A stretch of 53,719 bases of DNA from Verrucomicrobiota bacterium (GCA_016871775.1 VHCI01000009.1:1-53719); one strand, 5' to 3'. Shown: positions 41,577-50,982, counted from the stretch's first letter. The notes: generated from the letters alone by a model not told the origin. Program-made: numbers and translations.

Positions 41577-41614
41577 GCCGGCGCCGCCCCGGCCAAACCC
41601 TTTTCCTGACACCA

Positions 41615-44332
41615 ATGAAGACCACCCAACCTAGGTTCCTGCTGCTCGCAGCGCTCGCCGCGTCCGCGCTTTCCCCGGCGCCCGCGGCCCAGCCCGCCGC
41701 CCCGGCCCCCGCCGGCGCGCCCACCCAACTCGAGGCCGTCACGGTCACGGGTTCCAACCTCCGGCTCGGTGAGTCCACCGGCGCCGCCAACCTGCGCGTG
41801 GTGACCTCCGCGGAGATCGAGGCCTCGGGCCAGGTCAACCTCGCCAACCTCCTCCGCAAGATCCCCGAGCTCGGCGCGCAGGGCTTCGCCGAGAACCGCG
41901 TCAACACCTCCTCGCCCGGCACCGCCGCCGTCTCCCTCCGCGGCCTCGGGGTCAACTCCACCCTCGTGCTCCTCAACGGCCGCCGCGTCACCCCCGCCCC
42001 CTTCGGCCAGGGCGGTTCCGCCGCCGGCCTCGGCACGGAGCAGTTCGTGGACGTGAATATGATCCCGGTCGCCGCCATCGCGCGCATCGAGGTCCTCAAG
42101 GACGGCGCCTCGGCCGTTTACGGTGCGGACGCCGTGGCCGGGGTGGTGAACATCATCCTCAAGCGCGACCTCACCGGCGGCACCGTGAGCCTCTCCTACG
42201 GTGACTTCACCGGCGGGATCAGCGCCCCGACGCTCCGCGGCTCCTTCACCGCCGGCGCCAAGTCCGGCGCGACCACGCTCTCCGTGATCGGCGACTGGTA
42301 CCAGCGCGACTCGTTCCGGTTCGGGGAATTCCCGCAGACGGTGAAGCGCCAGCTGCTCCTCGCCAGCAACACGCCCGGCTCCTTCGTCGTGCCCGCCGGC
42401 GCCACCGACCCGATCACCGGCCAGGTCATCCCCGCCGGCGCCGCGGCCGCCGCCCGCACGTTCACCGTGGACCGCAACGCCCCCGGCCCGAACGCCACCT
42501 TCACCCGCCAGCTCCAGTCGCAGAATACCTTCGACGCCAACGCCGCGATCCGCCCGCAGCCCGAGGCCGACCGCCGCGGCCTCGTCGCGAACCTGCGGCA
42601 CGCGTTCTCGGACCGCCTCCACGCCTTCGCCGAACTCAGCTGGCAGCGCAATGAGAACATCGAGGGCCTCTCCCCCGCCCCGATCTCCACTCTCAACACG
42701 ATCACGCTGCCCGCCACCAACCCGTTCAACCCCTTCGGCGTCACCCTCGTCTCCAACACCACGCAGACGATGTTCTTCCGCTTCCTTGAGCTGGGAGATC
42801 GTCTTACCACGACCACCAGCGAGATGACCCGTCTCGTCGCCGGGCTCGACGGCCGCCTCGGCGCCAGCTGGACCTGGGACGCCGCCGTCACTTGGAACCG
42901 CCAGACCTCGCACCTCGACCTCAAGAATTTCCCCGGGCAGGACAAGGTGAACGCCGCCCTCGCGGACCCGAACCGCGCCACGGCGCTCAACCTCTTCGCC
43001 AACGGCAACACGATCCGCAACAACCCAGCCACTCTCGCCGGGCTCGAGGGCGGCGTGACCCGCGATGCCCAGACGGAACTCGCCGCGGTCGATGCCCGCG
43101 CCACCGGGTCCCTCTTCACCCTGCCCGGCGGCCCGGTCGCCGTGGCCTTCGGGACGCAGGGGCGTGAGGAGCGCTTCCGCGACCAGCGCACGCGGGTCCA
43201 GCTGCTCAACCAGGGCGCGCCCGTGCCGATCGCCCGCGGCAGCCGCCGCGTGAGCGCCGCCTACATCGAGGCCTCGCTGCCGCTCGTCGGCGCCGCCCAG
43301 CGGATCAACGGGATCCACTCGCTTGAGCTGAACGCCGCAGGGCGAGTGGAGCGCTTCTCGGATGATGGCGTGGGCAATACCACGGTCCCGCGGCTCGGGC
43401 TGCGGTGGCAACCGGTGGCCGAGCAGGTCACCTTCCGCGCCTCCTGGGGCCAGGGCTTCCGCGCCCCAGCGCTGGCCGAGCTCCACCTCCCTCAGTCGGT
43501 CGCGGTGAGCTTCAACATCCCGGATCCCCTGCGCTTCGGCCGCCCCGGCGCCAACGCCAACGACAGCGGCACCGGCCAGCGCCTGATCCGCTCCGGCGGC
43601 AACCCGCTGCTCGCCCCTGAGAAATCCGAGTCGACCAACGTCGGCCTCCAGCTGGCCCCGCGCTTCCTCAAAGGCCTCTCCCTCAGCGTGGACGTCTACG
43701 CGGTCGAGGTCACCAACCGCATCGGCCAGCCGGCGACGCCCGCGATCATCCTCGCCAACGCGGCCCTGTTCCCGGACGCCGTGATCCGCGCCACGCCCAC
43801 CGCCGCCGACACCGCGAGCGGCCTCCCCGGGGAACTCCGCGAGATCCGGACCGTGCTGGGCAACTACGGCCGCACGCGGGCCCGGGGCGTCGACTTCGCC
43901 GCCGAGTACCGCTTCGCCCCGAATCGCCTCGGACGCTTCACCGCCCGCAGCGTCGCCAGCCTCATCAACTCGCAGACGCTCCGCACCCGCCCCGACCTGC
44001 CGCAGGTCGAGACAGTCGGGCTCTACGAAATCCCGCGCTGGCGCGGCGACGCCTCTCTGCTGTGGACCGGCCGCCACGCCTCCGCCGCCATAAACGTGAA
44101 CTACATCGGCGGCTTCCAAGATACCTCCCCCAGCCCGCTTTTCGTGAAGCAGCAGGTGACAACCGACATCCAGTTCAGCCACGAGCTGCCCTGGGGTCTC
44201 CGCGGCACCATCGGGGTGAACAATGTCTTCGACCGGCTACCCCCGGCGACGTCGTTCTCCACCGGCTACGCCGAGCGCGCCAGCAACTTCCTGCCCCGCT
44301 GGAGCTACCTTCAGCTGAGCAAGGCGTTCTGA
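41615..44332 (+). CDS. TonB-dependent receptor 3 (not Opitutus-type)
   Basis: A 905-residue outer-membrane receptor, shorter than the other two. The signal peptide (LLLAALAASALSPAPAA) is followed by LEAVTVTGSNLRLGEST, a TonB-box-like segment of proteobacterial style, and plug landmarks VVTSAEIEASGQVNLAN and IEVLKDGASAVYGADAVAGV, typical of nutrient receptors such as CirA/BtuB-like and TonB sugar receptors. The barrel ends YLQLSKAF. The start chosen is the ATG at 41615. It may carry the substrate handled by the neighbouring exported amidohydrolase. A strong terminator follows. Confidence 0.95.
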   Translation: MKTTQPRFLLLAALAASALSPAPAAQPAAPAPAGAPTQLEAVTVTGSNLRLGESTGAANLRVVTSAEIEASGQVNLANLLRKIPELGAQGFAENRVNTSSPGTAAVSLRGLGVNSTLVLLNGRRVTPAPFGQGGSAAGLGTEQFVDVNMIPVAAIARIEVLKDGASAVYGADAVAGVVNIILKRDLTGGTVSLSYGDFTGGISAPTLRGSFTAGAKSGATTLSVIGDWYQRDSFRFGEFPQTVKRQLLLASNTPGSFVVPAGATDPITGQVIPAGAAAAARTFTVDRNAPGPNATFTRQLQSQNTFDANAAIRPQPEADRRGLVANLRHAFSDRLHAFAELSWQRNENIEGLSPAPISTLNTITLPATNPFNPFGVTLVSNTTQTMFFRFLELGDRLTTTTSEMTRLVAGLDGRLGASWTWDAAVTWNRQTSHLDLKNFPGQDKVNAALADPNRATALNLFANGNTIRNNPATLAGLEGGVTRDAQTELAAVDARATGSLFTLPGGPVAVAFGTQGREERFRDQRTRVQLLNQGAPVPIARGSRRVSAAYIEASLPLVGAAQRINGIHSLELNAAGRVERFSDDGVGNTTVPRLGLRWQPVAEQVTFRASWGQGFRAPALAELHLPQSVAVSFNIPDPLRFGRPGANANDSGTGQRLIRSGGNPLLAPEKSESTNVGLQLAPRFLKGLSLSVDVYAVEVTNRIGQPATPAIILANAALFPDAVIRATPTAADTASGLPGELREIRTVLGNYGRTRARGVDFAAEYRFAPNRLGRFTARSVASLINSQTLRTRPDLPQVETVGLYEIPRWRGDASLLWTGRHASAAINVNYIGGFQDTSPSPLFVKQQVTTDIQFSHELPWGLRGTIGVNNVFDRLPPATSFSTGYAERASNFLPRWSYLQLSKAF

Positions 44333-44368
44333 GCTGATCCCATCGCGCGGGGCTAATGTCCCCGCTGC

Positions 44369-44397
44369 CGGCGCGCCCCGCAGGGCGCGCCGTTTTT
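44369..44397 (+). terminator. Rho-independent terminator after receptor 3
   Basis: A 9-bp perfect stem, CGGCGCGCC / GGCGCGCCG with loop CCGCAG, is followed immediately by TTTTT (44393-44397). It lies 36 bases after the receptor stop and before the convergent enolase-superfamily gene, which ends at 44447. Confidence 0.9.
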
Positions 44398-44446
44398 CCC
44401 CCGCCCACGCCCGACGCGGAACCGCCACAGCGCCTTAGCTGTTCCG

Positions 44447-45862
44447 TCAAACCACCGTCTCCGCAGGGATCGCCGCGAGGTCGGGATCACCCGGGACCCC
44501 GAACGGCGCCGCGTTGAGCGAACCGATGCGGAGCTCGCCCGCCCGCAGGTCCAGCCGCGGTACGCCATCCGCCATCGGCACGTACAAGTCCGGATGGTGT
44601 CGCCGCGCAAACTCCTGCAGCGCGAAAGGGAACTGCCGCAAGCCCGTGAAGTAATGGTGCCCGTTGCGCTCGACACTCGTCACGCCAAGTGCCGCCTGCG
44701 CCGCCAAATCCTGCAACGGCGAGATCGGCCCAACGCTCCCGAGATCCTCCCCGCTGTGCACCGCCGGCAGCCCGGCCGCGCGCCGCCGCGCCAAACGGCC
44801 CGCATGCACGACGCTCTTCAGGACGCCTTTGCAGTTCTTGTGGCTGGTGCCCGCATAACCCAGCCGCAGCGCCACCCGCAAGTCGTCCAGACCGGCGTCG
44901 CTCTCGTCGATGATGATCGGCGGCCGCTCCGGCCAGTCGCGCGCCAGGGCCCCCAACCCCGCGCTCAGCGCGACGTCGCGGTGCCACGGCTGCTCCACGT
45001 AGAGCAGCTGCGGCCAGAACCGGGCGAGGGCGGGATCGGCTCGCAGCTCGTTAAAATAGTCCCGGAATGCCGCGACCTCGCGGAAACTCTCGTTGCCATC
45101 GAGGGAGAACACCGCACCGCTAGGCACTGTCGCCAACACCCGCGCCATCCGCGCGAGGCGGTCGCGGTCGCGGGCCGCATCCCCATTCACCTTCAGCTTG
45201 AAGTGGCGCTGGCCGTAGAACGCCACGACCTCCTCGAGGGTCTGCGGCAACCCATCCGCCAACCGCTCGCCCGCCGGCACCTCCGCCGCGGTGATCGGGT
45301 CCGCCAGACCCACGGTGTGCCGCGAATGGATCCGTTCCGGCGGTCGTGCCGGCAGAAAGTCCGCGGGCCGCATCTGCGCGAGCTCGGGGTCCAGCGCCGC
45401 CAGATCGAGGCCGAGGAGGTCCCCGCGCAGCGCCGCCGAGAGGGTCGTTCCGTTCGCGCGGCACACGGCGTGCAGGAGGGCTCGCTCGACAAACGAGGTT
45501 CCGAAATGGGCCAGCAGCGGCGGGCAACCGGCCGCCTTTGCCCACGCTGCCTGCGCCATGTGCACCTCGCGCCAGAAGGCGAACGGCGTCGCGGCCCGCA
45601 CCTCCGCCGCGAGGCGGATCGCCCCGCGGACCACCCCCAGCATCGCCACGACTTCCTTGTCTAGCGGCTGCTTGGGATCCTTGGTAAACCACTTCGGCGG
45701 CAAAAGGTCCGCCGCGAGGCCCCACGCGCGGCCGCCGGGCAGCTCGAAGGTTAGACGCGCGATCACCTGCGGGACGTCCGTCATCGTCGCGATGCCGTAG
45801 CGGAACGGCATCCGTGCGCGGAGCTCCAGCCGGTGCAGTTCGGCGGCGACGAGGCGGATCAT
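44447..45862 (-). CDS. Enolase-superfamily enzyme A (mandelate racemase/MLE type)
   Basis: A 471-residue protein of the enolase superfamily. The K-x-K pair is FKLKVNG (222 and 224), metal-binding carboxylates are in FSLDGNESF (Asp255), LYVEQPWH (Glu290) and IIIDESDAG (about 319-322), and SHKNCKG holds Lys342 on the next strand. The N-terminal half forms the usual alpha+beta cap (residues 1-150). It lacks a signal peptide and is cytosolic. It catalyses a proton abstraction next to a carboxylate, such as dehydration or racemisation of an acid sugar. It is 13 bases downstream of enzyme B on the same strand. Confidence 0.85.
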   Translation of the reverse strand: MIRLVAAELHRLELRARMPFRYGIATMTDVPQVIARLTFELPGGRAWGLAADLLPPKWFTKDPKQPLDKEVVAMLGVVRGAIRLAAEVRAATPFAFWREVHMAQAAWAKAAGCPPLLAHFGTSFVERALLHAVCRANGTTLSAALRGDLLGLDLAALDPELAQMRPADFLPARPPERIHSRHTVGLADPITAAEVPAGERLADGLPQTLEEVVAFYGQRHFKLKVNGDAARDRDRLARMARVLATVPSGAVFSLDGNESFREVAAFRDYFNELRADPALARFWPQLLYVEQPWHRDVALSAGLGALARDWPERPPIIIDESDAGLDDLRVALRLGYAGTSHKNCKGVLKSVVHAGRLARRRAAGLPAVHSGEDLGSVGPISPLQDLAAQAALGVTSVERNGHHYFTGLRQFPFALQEFARRHHPDLYVPMADGVPRLDLRAGELRIGSLNAAPFGVPGDPDLAAIPAETVV

Positions 45863-45875
45863 TTCGCGGCCCGGC

Positions 45876-47177
45876 TCAGGCGGGCGGGAACAACCCCGCG
45901 TGATGCGCATCGGACGCGAAGACCCCCCCGCTCGCCGCATAGTACGAATCGTCCAGCTCGAAGACCCCCGCGCGAGTCCGCGCCCAAGAGGCGTCGGGCG
46001 CCGAGTGGTGCGCGCGCATCGCCTCCCAATTCTGGTAATTCTGGTGGCCGTTGGTCTCGAGCAGGCCCAGCCCGCCGAGGCCCGGGAAGGGCGCGAGGCG
46101 CGCGGCCACGTTCTTGTTCCACTCGACGAGGCGCGGGCTCACGGTGAGGTCCGCACAGAAGCACGGCACGCCCCGCTCGTGGGCCAGTTGCGCGATGCGC
46201 AGGGACATCGAGAGGGTCTTGGCAATCGGTTTCAGCGCGATGGCCCGGTAACCCATCTGGATGCGCCGCAGCGCGTCGGCATCAGTGTGCGCACTCTCGT
46301 CGGCGGCCAAGCGCACCGGCACATCGGTCACATCCACCTCGAGCTCCTCGGGGAACGGCTCCTCCACCAGCGCGATCTGGTCGAAGGCGCCGATCGACCG
46401 TGCGTGGTCCAGCAAGCGCAGCAGGGTCTCCTTGCGTTCGTAGCGTCCGTTCGCGTCGAAATAGTACGGCAGGCGCCCGTCGGCCGTGTGCGGCGTGCGC
46501 GCGCCACCGATCGCGGCATGGATCGCCGAGATCCGCGCCATGTCCTTCACGAGCATCTCCTCCTGGGAGCCGGGCTGGCCGAGCTTCACCTTGAGGAAGA
46601 AGTAACCCTGGTCCACGGCGCCGCGGATCTCGTCGATGGGCACCGCGTATGCCATCAGCGGGATGCTCGCCACCCGGCGGTGGCGCGCCGCCAGCGCCGG
46701 GCGGTACGCCGCCGGGATGAGGTCGTCGAACGCAGTGATGCCCCGCTCCGCCGCGTACAGCAGCCACACGGCTAGGTCCACGCCCACAAGGGCGTTCAGG
46801 GTGAAGGTCTCCCGCAGGTCCCGCTGGCCGGTGAGCACCCGCGCGTGCGCGTGCACCTCGTGCCGCAGCTCCTCCAGCAGCACCATCGGGTCGGTGAAGC
46901 GCACGCCCTTCAGACGCTGCGCCGCCCACTCGGTCACCGCGTACATGAGGGCGTTACCACCGCTCTCAGAATGCGCCGCAAACACCCGGGCATCGCTCCA
47001 CAGCACGCCTTGGGTGCACAGGCCGATGCCGCGTCGGCCCGACGCGCCCTCCAGCAGGGTCGCGGTCTGCCAGATCTCCGATTGGTAGCCCCCTTTGAAG
47101 CCGAAAGGCCGCACCAGCGGCTCCCGCTCAAAGTTAGCGCCCACTCGGGTGATGGTGACCGGTCCGGGCACGCTCAT
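45876..47177 (-). CDS. Enolase-superfamily enzyme B (mandelate racemase/MLE type)
   Basis: A 433-residue enolase-superfamily protein. The acid/base pair is FFLKVKLG (Lys196, Lys198), the metal ligands YYFDANGRY (Asp241), VEEPFPEE (Glu272/273) and LAADESAH (Asp293/Glu294), with RAIALKPIAKT on strand 6 (Lys316). This is a classical MR/MLE barrel but with a different cap from enzyme A. Its ATG shares one base with the stop of the upstream TIM-barrel gene (TGATG), so it is tightly coupled. Substrate unknown; the two adjacent enolases may act in succession or on epimers. Confidence 0.88.
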   Translation of the reverse strand: MSVPGPVTITRVGANFEREPLVRPFGFKGGYQSEIWQTATLLEGASGRRGIGLCTQGVLWSDARVFAAHSESGGNALMYAVTEWAAQRLKGVRFTDPMVLLEELRHEVHAHARVLTGQRDLRETFTLNALVGVDLAVWLLYAAERGITAFDDLIPAAYRPALAARHRRVASIPLMAYAVPIDEIRGAVDQGYFFLKVKLGQPGSQEEMLVKDMARISAIHAAIGGARTPHTADGRLPYYFDANGRYERKETLLRLLDHARSIGAFDQIALVEEPFPEELEVDVTDVPVRLAADESAHTDADALRRIQMGYRAIALKPIAKTLSMSLRIAQLAHERGVPCFCADLTVSPRLVEWNKNVAARLAPFPGLGGLGLLETNGHQNYQNWEAMRAHHSAPDASWARTRAGVFELDDSYYAASGGVFASDAHHAGLFPPA

Positions 47178-48172
47178 CAGCTGACACCCGCTTGCGCCAT
47201 CCAGCCCTTCAGGGTTTCGAGATCCTTGCGCATCAGCACCGGGAACTGCTGCCGCTTGTCCGCCTCCGACAGCGGGGTGCGCTCGAACGGCGGATACTCC
47301 AGGTGCAGCGACATCGGGCCCGCCAGCTGCAGCTCACGCACCAGCCGCAGATACGCCGCGTACGGCACGATCCCCTGCCCGAGCGGCACGTTGTCGATCG
47401 CGGCCTTGCCGGGCCCCTGTGCCCAGCGGAAATCCTTGATGTCGGTGCAGCGGATCCACGGCGCGAGCAACCGCAGGGTGATCGGCCAAGACTGGCCCGC
47501 CTCAGCCACCGCGTGGCGGATGTCGTACTGCACGCCCAGCCAGCGCGGATCGATGTCCTTCAGCAGCTCGTAGAGATCCCACATCGGGCCGCCGACCCGC
47601 GGGCCAGCGTGGTTCTGGATCGCCCCGTGCAGGCCCAGGCTCTGGTTCAGGGCCGCCAGCTCCCGCAATTGCGGCCGGAGCGCATCGAGGCTCCCCTTCA
47701 CGCCTTTGCTGAAGTCATAATTGAAGAAGCCCAGGCGATAGTACTTCACGCCCACCTTGGCCGCCGCGCGCAGGAGCTTCTCCGTCTGCGGGGTCTGCAG
47801 GCCTTGGACCTCGGTCGTGATCATCTCGACCTTCACCCCAGCCGCCTGACACGCCTCGACCGCGCGAGGCAGGTCCTCGGTTACCTTTTCCGGCAAGACG
47901 TGGCCCTGCGCGTTCCGCACCGTGAAGTCCACGCCGTCGCCGCCTGCAGCCTTCACCATCGCCGCCGTGTCCGCCCACGACATCCAGTGCAACGGCTTCG
48001 AGAAGACGTGCAGCTGGGTCTTGCCGCCTTTCCACGCCGGCAGCGGCGCGGCGGGCTCCATCTTGCGGCCCTCGGCCGCAGCCAGCGGGGCCAGGGGCGC
48101 CATGGCGCCAACAGCGGCCAGACGGGAGACGAAGTGACGGCGGGACTCGGGGGTGGGGCCGGAGGGGTGCAT
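47177..48172 (-). CDS. Tat/Sec-exported TIM-barrel sugar isomerase-like protein
   Basis: A 331-residue protein of the xylose isomerase-like TIM-barrel group. The N-terminus has ESRRHFVSRLAAVGAMAPLA, a twin-arginine-type signal. Core blocks: LHVFSKPLHWMSW, DGVDFTVR, KYYRLGFFNYDF, LGLHGAIQNHAG, LGVQYDIRHAV (Asp/His metal candidates), IRCTDIKDFRW and MSLHLEYPPF (Glu). Such exported TIM barrels are common in planctomycetes and verrucomicrobia and are often labelled 'sugar phosphate isomerase/epimerase'. First gene of the three-gene minus-strand operon with the two enolases. Confidence 0.85.
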   Translation of the reverse strand: MHPSGPTPESRRHFVSRLAAVGAMAPLAPLAAAEGRKMEPAAPLPAWKGGKTQLHVFSKPLHWMSWADTAAMVKAAGGDGVDFTVRNAQGHVLPEKVTEDLPRAVEACQAAGVKVEMITTEVQGLQTPQTEKLLRAAAKVGVKYYRLGFFNYDFSKGVKGSLDALRPQLRELAALNQSLGLHGAIQNHAGPRVGGPMWDLYELLKDIDPRWLGVQYDIRHAVAEAGQSWPITLRLLAPWIRCTDIKDFRWAQGPGKAAIDNVPLGQGIVPYAAYLRLVRELQLAGPMSLHLEYPPFERTPLSEADKRQQFPVLMRKDLETLKGWMAQAGVS

Positions 48173-48247
48173 CAGGCGCGGAAATTGCGTGGCCACCCGG
48201 GCAAAGGCAATGGCGGCGGCGGTCCTCGCGCGCCCGTCACCGGCCAC

Positions 48248-48412
48248 TCAGCGCCGCCCGCGCGCCCCTCCCACCTTGGCCGGCTTGGTCGCGCAGCCGC
48301 AATCGGCGCCGCCGCCCGCGCGCCGGCGGCGGCGCAGCCACGCCACGATGAGTCCCGCCGCGGCCCCGGCCACGATCGCCAGCGCCAGCTTCGACTGGAG
48401 GTCCGCGTTCAC
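48248..48412 (-). CDS. FeoB-associated Cys-rich membrane protein
   Basis: A 54-residue protein that starts with GTG at 48412, 4 bases after the feoB stop. It has one hydrophobic segment (LALAIVAGAAAGLIVAWL, about residues 9-26), then RRRRR and a Cys motif ADCGCATKPAK. This is the layout of the FeoB-associated Cys-rich membrane protein family (CGxC after a transmembrane helix). It is presumed to help ferrous iron transport. It is too short for many gene callers. Confidence 0.85.
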   Translation of the reverse strand: MNADLQSKLALAIVAGAAAGLIVAWLRRRRRAGGGADCGCATKPAKVGGARGRR

Positions 48413-48416
48413 AGGT

Positions 48417-50597
48417 TTAGAAGCCCAGCAGCCGCCCGCTCTGATATACGAGGAAGGTCACGACCCAGGCCGTGCCCGTCAGGTACGCGAGCTGGAACAA
48501 CGGCCAGCGCCACGAGTTGGTCTCCCGCTTCACCACGGCCACGGTGCTCATACATTGCATCGCGAAGACGTAGTACACCATCAGCGCGAGGCAGACAAGC
48601 GGGGTGAACAGCGGCGCACCGTCCGGCCACTGCGCCGCCCGCAGGGCATCCCGCAGTGGCGCTGTGTCGCCCTCTGCCCCCTCTACGCCAAAGATGACGC
48701 CCATTGAGCTCACGAACACCTCGCGGGCCGCAAAGGAGGTCACCAAGCCGATGCCGATCCGCCAATCGAAGCCTAAGGGCTGGATCAACGGCTCCAGGGC
48801 CCGCCCCGCCTCGCCCGCGAAGCTGTGCGCGATCTGGACCTCGGGCGATGCCGCAGGATCCGGATGCTTCGGGTAAGTGCTCAGGAACCAAAGGACGATC
48901 GAGATCGCGAGGATGATGGTGCCCGCGTTCTTCAGGAACAGCCACGCGCGCTCCAGCATCTGCCGCAGGATCTCGCCGAAATGGGGCGGTTGGTATGGCG
49001 GGAGCTCCAGAATCATCAGCGGCGGATCCCCGCGCAGGAAGGTCCGCTTGAACAACCACGCGAAGCCGAACGCCCCCGCCGTGCCCAGCGCATACATTAA
49101 AAACATCAGTCCCGCCTTGGTCGCCGCCGGCACCGCGTCCCCTGGCAACAGGGTCGCGATCATCAGGAGATACACGGGCAGCCGCGCCGAGCAGCTCATC
49201 AGCGGAGCCACTAAAATGGTCACCAGCCGATCCTTGGCGTTCTCAATGGTCCGCGTGGCCATAATGCCTGGAATCGCACACGCATACGAACCCAGCAGCG
49301 GGATGAAAGACTTGCCGTGTAATCCCACCCGACTCATCGGCCGGTCCATCAACGCCGCCGCCCGCGCCATGTAGCCCGTGCTCTCCAGTAGCCCCACGAA
49401 GAGGAACAGGATCAGGATCTGCGGGAGGAAAATGACCACGCCCCCCATCCCACCAATCATGCCCGAGGTCACCAGATTCTGCAGATCGCCCGGCTCCATC
49501 GCGTCCTTCACTCGGTCCGCGAGGTCCGCCATCACCCCATCGATTAGGTTCATCGGATACTCCGCCAAGGCAAAGATGGCATAGAACATCACCGCCATCA
49601 CCGCCGCGAAGGCCAGCCAGCCCCAGCCGGAGTTGACCAAAAGGGCGTCCGCCCGGTCCGCCAGCGACGGCCCGCAGTCCCCCGTCCGCCGGATCACCTC
49701 GCGGCACAGGCCGTGGATCACCTCGTAACGCGCCTTGATCAGGGTTCCCGACCAATCGGTGCCCTGGCCGGTCCAGCGCCGGCGCCAATTCTCCAGCACC
49801 GCACCCGTGACCGCGCTCAACGGGGTCGAGCCCGCCACGCGTACGGAATCCTGGTCCGTCAGCAGCAATAGGGCCTCCGCCCGCGCGATCAACGGCGGCC
49901 GCCCATCCGCCGCGACCAGGGAGGCCTGCAGCTCCGCCACCACCGGGGCGATCGGCGCCGGCACGGTCCACGAATGGCGCGCCAACGGCAGCTCGCGTCG
50001 GCTCATCGCCAACCGCAACTCCACCACGCCGCGGCCCTGCACCGCCGCACAGGAGATCACCGGCACGCCCAAGGCCTCCTCCAATTCGGCCGGCCGCACC
50101 TCCAGGCCCGCGCGCGCGGTAAGGTCCATCATATTCAGGACCACGATCACCGGCCGCCCCAGATCCAAGATCTGGTGCACAAAGTACAAGCAGCGCTCCA
50201 GGTTGCAGGCATCAACGACGCAGATGATCCGGTCCGGCTGCGGGGTATCCGCGCGCCGGCCCAGCAGCACATCCCGCGTCACCGCCTCATCCGGCGACCG
50301 CGCTGCCAGCGAATAGGCACCCGGCAGGTCGATCACCCTCATCGCGTGCCCGTGCTGGGAATAGGTCTCGCCGACCTTCTTCTCCACGGTCACGCCCGGA
50401 TAGTTGCCCACCTTCTGGCGCAGGCCCGTCAAAGCATTGAACAGCGTCGTTTTGCCGCAGTTGGGATTACCGACCAGCGCGTACACCGGCATCCGCTCGG
50501 GCGGCGTTCGGCGGCGTCCCGGCGGCCCCGCGATGTGCGCGGGCAACGGCAACGCGGGGTCGGCTCCCTCGGACCCGGGTCGGGGTGCGGCGGCCAT
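48417..50597 (-). CDS. feoB: Ferrous iron transport protein B
   Basis: A 726-residue membrane GTPase. The G domain begins VYALVGNPNCGKTTLF (G1 at ~43-50), continues with GNYPGVTVEKKVGE (G2), DLPGAYSL (G3) and NMMD (G4), then a helical linker and the core membrane part with Gate motifs: RPMSRVGLHGKSFIPLLGSYACAIPGI (first) and the later PLVCLALMVYYVFAMQCMSTVAV (second gate with conserved Cys). The first ~35 residues are Pro-rich and may be non-native; a start at 50492 would give the usual length. It carries Fe2+ into the cytosol. It is 15 bases after feoA. Confidence 0.95.
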   Translation of the reverse strand: MAAAPRPGSEGADPALPLPAHIAGPPGRRRTPPERMPVYALVGNPNCGKTTLFNALTGLRQKVGNYPGVTVEKKVGETYSQHGHAMRVIDLPGAYSLAARSPDEAVTRDVLLGRRADTPQPDRIICVVDACNLERCLYFVHQILDLGRPVIVVLNMMDLTARAGLEVRPAELEEALGVPVISCAAVQGRGVVELRLAMSRRELPLARHSWTVPAPIAPVVAELQASLVAADGRPPLIARAEALLLLTDQDSVRVAGSTPLSAVTGAVLENWRRRWTGQGTDWSGTLIKARYEVIHGLCREVIRRTGDCGPSLADRADALLVNSGWGWLAFAAVMAVMFYAIFALAEYPMNLIDGVMADLADRVKDAMEPGDLQNLVTSGMIGGMGGVVIFLPQILILFLFVGLLESTGYMARAAALMDRPMSRVGLHGKSFIPLLGSYACAIPGIMATRTIENAKDRLVTILVAPLMSCSARLPVYLLMIATLLPGDAVPAATKAGLMFLMYALGTAGAFGFAWLFKRTFLRGDPPLMILELPPYQPPHFGEILRQMLERAWLFLKNAGTIILAISIVLWFLSTYPKHPDPAASPEVQIAHSFAGEAGRALEPLIQPLGFDWRIGIGLVTSFAAREVFVSSMGVIFGVEGAEGDTAPLRDALRAAQWPDGAPLFTPLVCLALMVYYVFAMQCMSTVAVVKRETNSWRWPLFQLAYLTGTAWVVTFLVYQSGRLLGF

Positions 50598-50612
50598 CAG
50601 GCGAAAGGCGCC

Positions 50613-50867
50613 TCAGCGCGGCGCCAATGGCAGGTGTTCCACCAAAATGCCAATCGCCGCGCGGTGATTCAGGGCGAGGCGCATCCCCCGCACCCGGCAC
50701 AGGCTCATCGTCGTGCCGGAAAGCTTCGTCACCAGCGCCGCCTCCCCGCAGCCCATCTCCCGGATCCGCTGGCAAAACCCCTCATCCCCGGTCAGCCGCA
50801 AAATACGACCCGTCTCCCCAGCGGGCAACTGGCAGAGCGGGATCAGCGGGAAGGGGGAAGCGGACAT
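50613..50867 (-). CDS. feoA: Ferrous iron transport protein A
   Basis: An 84-residue cytosolic SH3-like protein. Features match FeoA: IPLCQLPAGETGRILRL at the start, GFCQRIREMGCGEAALV in the middle and VRGMRLALNHRAAIGILVE at the end. It is thought to help FeoB GTP turnover or stability. The start ATG at 50867 lies inside a longer open frame that runs antisense past the ATP synthase genes. It starts the feoA-feoB-small-protein unit. The 115-base gap upstream holds no obvious Fur box that I could identify. Confidence 0.93.
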   Translation of the reverse strand: MSASPFPLIPLCQLPAGETGRILRLTGDEGFCQRIREMGCGEAALVTKLSGTTMSLCRVRGMRLALNHRAAIGILVEHLPLAPR

Positions 50868-50982
50868 ACGGGAGTGAGACCGGGTATCAGCAGGAAACTG
50901 CGGCTCCGCGGCCTTGGCGAGCCGGATTTGCCGGGGAAAATACGCCGGGGGGTCCCGACCGTCCTTCCTGGCGGCCGCCGCC

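Noticed and set aside
41417-44182. 921-codon open frame opposite receptor 3
   Set aside because: Same reasoning: GC-rich shadow of a real gene.
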